DNA of 64,000 bases from assembly GCA_902570675.1 (NCBI GenBank), contig CACFYZ010000002.1, positions 98,572-162,571 of the forward strand, written 5' to 3'. The stretch's first letter is position 1; each line of letters begins with the position of its first letter. The notes under the pieces were generated by a model, which saw only the letters and a program-made list of their open reading frames with translations, had not been told where the DNA came from and searched no databases. The DNA is from an uncultured Pelagibacteraceae bacterium. Lineage in GTDB: Bacteria; Pseudomonadota; Alphaproteobacteria; Pelagibacterales; AG-422-B15. Of this stretch, positions 59,143 to 64,000 are shown one piece after another. The position numbers and the translations under genes were made by a program.

Positions 59143-59892
59143 TTAGGTCCAAAGAGATTTTGTTTTTAGTATTTTCTTTAATATTTTTGGCCTGTCAGTC
59201 ATTATTCCATCCACTTCTATATCAATTAAATCCTTCATTTGAACCTCATCGTTAATTGTCCATACATGAATTTTTTTACCCAGATCATGAACGTATTTAA
59301 CTAAATCTCTTGTTACTATTCTTATACCCAAATGGTACATCGGAATTTGTAGGCACGGAATATCATTTCTAAATAATGGTATTAATCTATTAATAAATAA
59401 TAATATTGTTTCCCTTTCAGTCATGGATGTACATAGCGACTCCTTAAATGTATTTCTAAAAATATTCATTTTAAAGCTGCTAAATGAACCGATGCAAATT
59501 CTCTCAAGGTCTTTTAACGTTTTCAATGTTTCTCTCAATAAATATGCTGAATTCAAACTTTTCGGTTCAATATTAAAATTGATATTTGGCCACGAAGTTA
59601 ATGCATCGTTTAAAAGTGGTATACTATGTTTTTCAAAAATTTTGATTTTTTTTAAATCTCTATATTCTAGATCATTAATTTTTATGTCTAACTTACAAAG
59701 TCTTTTAAGATCTGCATCATGAAAAATAACCAACTTATTATCTTTTGTGTGCCTTACATCAGTTTCAATATGATTGTATCCTAAATTTATGGATTTATTG
59801 AACGCATCAAGTGTATTTTCGCAAAAATCAAAGGACCCACCTCTATGAGCAAATGGAATAAATTTATAATTGTCTAAAAATTTAAAAGACAT
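59143..59892 (-). CDS. Glycerophosphodiester phosphodiesterase
   Basis: A 249-residue GDPD. FAHRGGSFDFCENTLDAF, IETDVRHTKDNKLVIFHDADLKRLC, and NFNIEPKS carry the catalytic His and metal-binding Glu/Asp. IHVWTINDEVQMKDLIDIEVDGIMTDRP is the typical C-terminus. No signal peptide, so cytosolic (UgpQ-like). It frees glycerol-3-phosphate from phospholipid head groups. Confidence 0.9.
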   Translation of the reverse strand: MSFKFLDNYKFIPFAHRGGSFDFCENTLDAFNKSINLGYNHIETDVRHTKDNKLVIFHDADLKRLCKLDIKINDLEYRDLKKIKIFEKHSIPLLNDALTSWPNINFNIEPKSLNSAYLLRETLKTLKDLERICIGSFSSFKMNIFRNTFKESLCTSMTERETILLFINRLIPLFRNDIPCLQIPMYHLGIRIVTRDLVKYVHDLGKKIHVWTINDEVQMKDLIDIEVDGIMTDRPKILKKILKTKSLWT

Positions 59893-59906
59893 ATATATAA
59901 GATCTT

Positions 59907-60674
59907 ATGTTATTTGATTTATTAACTATATTAGGCTTCAATTTCATCGTCATTACAATTTTGTGGCTCTTCTCACTTAAAACAAAAAGAGCTGATTTTA
60001 TTGATATATATTGGGGTCCGAGTTTCTTTTTCTCCTTTCTAATAATAGTTTTAATAGGAAATTCTTTTATTCTTACTAATTTAATTGCCTTGATGCTAAT
60101 TGGTATTTGGGGATTTAGACTTGGATTTTACTTATTACGCAGAAATTTAAATAAATTAGAAGATATAAGATATGTAAAAATTAGAGAAACAAGGGGTAAC
60201 ATCGGCCTTTTTTTGACAGCTTATTTAATACAAATAATTTTAATACCTATAATCTCGCTTCCACTACTAAGCATTGTAGAAATTAATGATAATTTTAGTA
60301 CTTTTTTATGGATCGGCATGCTAATTGCAATTTTGGGTATCGTAATAGAAGCAATAGCTGATTTACAACTAGCTAACTTTAAAGCCAATAAAAGTAATGC
60401 AGGCAAAGTTATGAATAGAGGATTATGGTACTACTCACGTCACCCAAATTATTTTGGGGATAGTCTTTTCTGGTGGGGTATATCAATCTATTGCTTCACT
60501 ATATCGGGCACAATATTAATCTTTATTTCTCCAATCATCATGACATATTTGTTATTAAAAGTCTCTGGTGTGACTATGCTTGAAAACAGATTATCGAAAA
60601 AGAAAGATGGTTATAATGAGTATATTCAAACTACTAGTTCTTTCTTAATACTTCCTAAAAAGAAAAACCAATGA
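59907..60674 (+). CDS. DUF1295 membrane protein (steroid 5-alpha-reductase-like)
   Basis: A 255-residue membrane protein with about six segments. RGLWYYSRHPNYFGDSLFWWGI is the DUF1295 hallmark, related to steroid reductases and isoprenylcysteine methyltransferases. Activity is unknown. It overlaps the hemB start by 4 bp and is divergent from the GDPD gene. Confidence 0.83.
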   Translation: MLFDLLTILGFNFIVITILWLFSLKTKRADFIDIYWGPSFFFSFLIIVLIGNSFILTNLIALMLIGIWGFRLGFYLLRRNLNKLEDIRYVKIRETRGNIGLFLTAYLIQIILIPIISLPLLSIVEINDNFSTFLWIGMLIAILGIVIEAIADLQLANFKANKSNAGKVMNRGLWYYSRHPNYFGDSLFWWGISIYCFTISGTILIFISPIIMTYLLLKVSGVTMLENRLSKKKDGYNEYIQTTSSFLILPKKKNQ

Positions 60675-61678
60675 GTAAGATAGATTTAAGCTTTCCAAAA
60701 AATAGATTAAGACGTTTGCGGCAATCGGCTTGGATAAGAGACTTGGTTGAAGAGAATAAATTGAGCTCAAATGATTTGATTTGGCCAATATTTGTCTGTG
60801 AAGGTGAAAATAAAAAAGAAGAAATAGACTCCATGCCGAATGTTTACAGGTATTCAGTAGATAATTTAAATGAAGTTATAGACATTGCTTCTGAGCAAAA
60901 AATTAAATTAGTCGCTATATTTCCTTATACACCTCAAAATTTAAAAAATGTTGATGGAAAGGAAGCTCTCAATCCAAAAAATCTAGTATGCAGATCTCTC
61001 CAAAAACTCAAAAGTCATTCACCAGATTTCGGGATAATGTGTGATGTGGCTTTAGATCCGTATACAGACCACGGTCACGATGGGATAATGAATGATGATG
61101 GTAAGATTCTAAATGATGAAACTAATGAAATTTTAATAAGACAATCAAAACTTTTTGCCAATCATGGTGCAGATGTAATAGCGCCCTCAGATATGATGGA
61201 TGGTAGAATCGGCCTGATTAGGAGTGCACTTGAAGAAAATAATTTCAAAGATACTTTGATATTATCTTATACCGCTAAATATGCATCTAGTATGTATTCA
61301 CCGTTTAGACATGCAGTTGGTTCGTCAAGTAATTTAAAAGCAAATAAAAGAACTTATCAAATGAATGTTCTTAATTCTGATGAAGCTATTAGGGAAGCCT
61401 TAATAGATATCAAAGAAGGGGCTGACATGATAATGGTCAAACCTGGTATAAGTTATCTTGATATAATTTATAGAATTAAAGAAGAATTAAAATATCCAAC
61501 AATTGCATACCAAGTATCCGGTGAGTACTCAATGATAAAACTTGCTGCGGAAAAGGGTGTAATTGATGAGAAAAGTATTGTCATTGAACAGCTATCGTCA
61601 TTCAAGAGAGCAGGTGCTGATGCTATCGTTACTTATTATGCTCCTGAGGTTTCAAAATTTTTAAACTTTTTGGATTAA
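60671..61678 (+). CDS. hemB: Delta-aminolevulinic acid dehydratase
   Basis: A 335-residue porphobilinogen synthase. The Schiff-base lysines lie in SYTAKYASSMYSPFRHAVGSS and GADMIMVKPG. The usual zinc cysteine cluster is replaced by Ala/Asp (MCDVALDPYTDHGHDGIM), as in the Mg-responsive alphaproteobacterial type. It makes porphobilinogen for heme. Its 3' end overlaps the convergent dehydrogenase gene by 18 bp. Confidence 0.95.
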   Translation: MSKIDLSFPKNRLRRLRQSAWIRDLVEENKLSSNDLIWPIFVCEGENKKEEIDSMPNVYRYSVDNLNEVIDIASEQKIKLVAIFPYTPQNLKNVDGKEALNPKNLVCRSLQKLKSHSPDFGIMCDVALDPYTDHGHDGIMNDDGKILNDETNEILIRQSKLFANHGADVIAPSDMMDGRIGLIRSALEENNFKDTLILSYTAKYASSMYSPFRHAVGSSSNLKANKRTYQMNVLNSDEAIREALIDIKEGADMIMVKPGISYLDIIYRIKEELKYPTIAYQVSGEYSMIKLAAEKGVIDEKSIVIEQLSSFKRAGADAIVTYYAPEVSKFLNFLD

Positions 61679-62530
61679 TCTCTTAATTAAGCTTGACGTA
61701 TCAAGTTTATTTCCACCAAGATTTTGCACGTCTTCGTAAAATTGATCGACTAGTTTGGTAACTTCTAAAGTAATTCCATACTCATCTGCTGCAGAAAACG
61801 CAATATCTAGATCCTTTCGCATTAAATCTACTGCAAAACCAAAATCAAATTCACCCTTTACCATTGTTTTAAATCGATTATTCATCTGCCATGACTGTGC
61901 TCCACCTGATGAAATTACATCCAGTACATCTTCAGGATTTAATTCGGTATGTTTCATAAAGAAGATAGACTCAGAGAGACCTTGAATAGTTCCAGCTATG
62001 CAAATTTGATTAATAATTTTTGTTAACTGACCTGATCCTGATCTACCCATATATTTAATCATTTTTCCGTATGAATCAAAGATTTCAAGACTCTTATCAA
62101 ACGCCTGCTTGGAACCCCCGACCATAATGCTCAATTGCCCTTTCTCTGCGCCCTCCTGCCCACCCGAAATTGGCGCATCTAAAAAACTTGCTCCTAAACC
62201 TCTAAACTTTTCTTCTATTTCCCTAACAATTTTGGGTGAAACTGTTGAATGATCAATAAATATCGTTTTATTATGAACAGAATTTAGGCAACCTTTTTGA
62301 GGGGAGGTAATTTCTTTTAAATCATTGTCGTTGCCAATGCAGGAAATAATAAAGTCAAATTTTTTCTTATTACTAGCTAAATCATCGATGACTTCTCCTT
62401 TATAATCCTTAATCCAAGAATAACATTTACTTTTTGTCCTGTTGTAGACTGATATTTCATGCTGATTTGATAAATATCCAGCCATAGGGTAACCCATTTT
62501 TCCAATTCCGATAAATAAAATTTTATACAT
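61661..62530 (-). CDS. NAD(P)-dependent beta-hydroxyacid dehydrogenase (GarR/MmsB-like)
   Basis: A 289-residue enzyme of the 3-hydroxyisobutyrate dehydrogenase family. IGKMGYPMAGYLSNQHEISVYNRTKSK is the NAD(P) site, DAPISGGQEGAEKGQLSIMVGG the substrate-binding motif and GQLTKIINQICIAG has the catalytic Lys. The substrate may be 3-hydroxyisobutyrate, tartronate semialdehyde or a similar acid. It overlaps the upstream oxidase by 8 bp. Confidence 0.85.
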   Translation of the reverse strand: MYKILFIGIGKMGYPMAGYLSNQHEISVYNRTKSKCYSWIKDYKGEVIDDLASNKKKFDFIISCIGNDNDLKEITSPQKGCLNSVHNKTIFIDHSTVSPKIVREIEEKFRGLGASFLDAPISGGQEGAEKGQLSIMVGGSKQAFDKSLEIFDSYGKMIKYMGRSGSGQLTKIINQICIAGTIQGLSESIFFMKHTELNPEDVLDVISSGGAQSWQMNNRFKTMVKGEFDFGFAVDLMRKDLDIAFSAADEYGITLEVTKLVDQFYEDVQNLGGNKLDTSSLIKRLIQKV

Positions 62531-63812
62531 TAAAGATATCCATCATTCGTTGCATTGAACTTATCGTGACCAACAACGGCATTCTAAATAATCTACCACC
62601 AGGAAAATTACGATGTTTAATTTTTTCGAAGGCTTCTAATTCTTTAGTTTTTTCACCAATCATATTTTCAGCAATTATTTTACCTGCGATTCCTGTAAAT
62701 GCCACTCCATGTCCAGAGAATCCATGGGCGTAAAATACTTTATCATTAATCATTCCTATATCTGGAACTCTATTCATTGTAAGCGCTATTAAACCTCCCC
62801 AAATATAGTCAACTTTCATATCCTTTAGGCTAGGATATACTCTGTCAAGTTGCTTCTTAGTCCTTAGTTTTAGGCTTTCAACCATTTTAAGCGAATAGCC
62901 TACTGCACCTCCAAATATCATTCTCTTATTTTCCGACAATCTGTAATAATTTAAATCGAAATTTGTATCACTTACACAATAATCATTAGGTAATATTTCT
63001 TTTTGTAAATTTGAATTCAAAGGCTCTGTGCACACAATGTAAGTTGCGCATGGCATAATTCTATTTTCTATACCGATATTAAGACCTTTGATATATGCAT
63101 TACAACAAACAGCTATTTTTTTTGCTTTTACTTTTCCCTGGGATGTCAACACTTCAACATTAATACCAGAGTGATTTATTTCCGTTACAGCCGATCTTTC
63201 ATAGAGACTTACATTTAAACTTGCTGCTGCTTTTACTAATCCAAGAGCATATTTTAAGGGATGTAAATGACCTGCTCCATAATCGAGAATTCCACCATAG
63301 TATAAGGATGATCCAATTTCTTTTTCAACACTTTGTTTATCAAGAGCTTCTAATTTATTATAGTTATAAGTTTTCATCTTATATTTCATATTCTTTTCGT
63401 ATTCTTTTAATTTAGCTAAACTTGTTGCAGCGTTAATGCCCCCATTTTTTTTATCACAAGAAATATTAAATTCTTTTATTCTGTCATCAATGAGATCTAC
63501 CGCAGCTTGAGATATATTCCAAATACGCTTTGCAAGTGAAATATCGTACTTTTTTTCGATTACTTCTATTCCCCAAGATACATCGTTCCAGATCTGTCCC
63601 CCGTTTCTTCCTGAAGCTCCCCAGCCGAACAGATGCTGTTCAAGCACAATAACTTTTAGACCTTTCTTTGCAGCCTCTATTGCTGTTGATAATCCAGAAA
63701 ATCCACCTCCTACGATACAAATATCGCATTCTTGGTCATCAACTATCTGCGAGTAAGTTCCTTTTAGGAAGCTAGCGTTTTCCGCGTAATAACTATCTGG
63801 ATAATTTTCCAT
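62523..63812 (-). CDS. FAD-dependent amine oxidase (PuuB/OrdL-like)
   Basis: I choose the ATG at 63812 (MENYPDSYYAENASFLKG) because a homologous SYYA start is seen in PuuB/OrdL and the ORF-track start would overlap the next gene. The FAD motif is CIVGGGFSGLSTAIEAA, and WGASGRNGGQIWNDVS is characteristic of the gamma-glutamylputrescine-oxidase class. GHGVAFTGIAGKIIAEN closes the FAD site. It oxidises an amine or amino acid; the aguAB putrescine supply makes gamma-glutamylputrescine a reasonable guess. Confidence 0.82.
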   Translation of the reverse strand: MENYPDSYYAENASFLKGTYSQIVDDQECDICIVGGGFSGLSTAIEAAKKGLKVIVLEQHLFGWGASGRNGGQIWNDVSWGIEVIEKKYDISLAKRIWNISQAAVDLIDDRIKEFNISCDKKNGGINAATSLAKLKEYEKNMKYKMKTYNYNKLEALDKQSVEKEIGSSLYYGGILDYGAGHLHPLKYALGLVKAAASLNVSLYERSAVTEINHSGINVEVLTSQGKVKAKKIAVCCNAYIKGLNIGIENRIMPCATYIVCTEPLNSNLQKEILPNDYCVSDTNFDLNYYRLSENKRMIFGGAVGYSLKMVESLKLRTKKQLDRVYPSLKDMKVDYIWGGLIALTMNRVPDIGMINDKVFYAHGFSGHGVAFTGIAGKIIAENMIGEKTKELEAFEKIKHRNFPGGRLFRMPLLVTISSMQRMMDIFNV

Positions 63813-63828
63813 AAAATACAAATTAGAT

Positions 63829-64000
63829 TTAGATTTTAGAATGTAAACTTTTTGGTTGGATTTTGCCAGCATGAGCTCTTTTGCCTATCCATTTTTTTAG
63901 ATCTTTTGGGGGCAAATGTATTTTATTATTAGCGTTACCTAATATGCCTTCTTTTGAGTCAAAGCATATTCCGCAAAAAGTTTTGCCTACTTTGAATTTT
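63829..64000 (-). CDS. Unrecognised partial gene (C-terminal end, cut by window edge)
   Basis: Not in the ORF track. Reading the minus strand from 63999, an open frame gives about 56 residues (KFKVGKTFCGICFDSKEGIL...) ending in HSKI and TAA at 63829. It ends 16 bp before the PuuB-like start at 63812 and would be the upstream gene of that operon. CGIC is a possible metal-binding pair. No family recognised. Confidence 0.5.
   Translation of the reverse strand, partial: KFKVGKTFCGICFDSKEGILGNANNKIHLPPKDLKKWIGKRAHAGKIQPKSLHSKI

Overview
The window is an AT-rich (about one third G+C by eye), densely packed stretch of a bacterial chromosome. The gene content points to a free-living, probably marine, genome-streamlined alphaproteobacterium of the SAR11/HIMB59/AEGEAN-169/SAR116 kind; I cannot fix the genus. 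Alphaproteobacterial markers are a PopZ-like (DUF2497) gene beside valS, AapJQMP, an NDUFS4-like complex I subunit, a UQCC-type bc1 chaperone, DUF2842 beside ctaA, the hom-glpX-recJ and nrdR-ribD-ribE-ribBA-ribH-nusB orders, DUF2061 beside cysNC, and a metal-site variant HemB. Many genes overlap by 1-20 bp. No spacer reaches 300 bp. I see no phage, transposase, CRISPR array or rRNA.

Layout. 0-1.5 kb: fatty-acid oxidation pair (enoyl-CoA hydratase-type gene, cut by the window edge, then thiolase). 1.6-5.4 kb: NRDE protein, patatin, HSL-type esterase, queuosine-precursor transporter, LysE exporter. 5.4-12.2 kb: accessory catabolic block with a membrane protein, a VOC protein with a possible extradiol-dioxygenase metal triad, a Tat-type sulfatase, FAH-family hydrolase, FAD monooxygenase, carboxymuconolactone decarboxylase-like protein and GST. 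12.3-16 kb: sulfate activation (CysD with an unusual ~190-residue N-terminal extension, CysNC, DUF2061), preceded by a 96-bp imperfect palindrome. 16-21.5 kb: ilvD, valS, popZ-like, pcm. 21.5-30.1 kb: tRNA-Cys, a winged-helix/TPR protein, tRNA-Asn, the general amino-acid ABC transporter, tRNA-Arg, complex I accessory subunit, agmatine degradation, tRNA-Pro. 30.1-38.7 kb: epoxide-hydrolase-like protein, thioesterase, a TPP riboswitch driving thiB-thiP-nhaD-gpx, a photolyase-family protein, DUF4149 and an alternative oxidase. 38.7-48.7 kb: tRNA-Glu, recJ, glpX, hom, argC, rpsI, rplM, metY, ctaA, DUF2842, chorismate mutase, rpmG. 48-57.4 kb: merR, ihfA, plsX, bc1 chaperone, bamE, hppA, nusB and riboflavin genes, nrdR. 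57.4-64 kb: glyA, rpiB, GDPD, DUF1295, hemB, a GarR/MmsB-type dehydrogenase, a PuuB/OrdL-type oxidase and an unrecognised partial gene.

The physiology suggested is aerobic heterotrophy: amino acids taken up by Aap, polyamine/agmatine use, fatty-acid oxidation, possibly aromatic or aryl-sulfate compounds, thiamine acquired under TPP control, and energy metabolism with complex I, heme A oxidase, alternative oxidase and a proton-pumping pyrophosphatase. I do not see a self-evident new defence or mobile system. The most unusual items are the extended CysD and its palindromic leader, the thiBP-nhaD-gpx riboswitch operon lacking thiQ, the photolyase with lost Fe-S ligands, and the winged-helix/TPR protein between two tRNAs.
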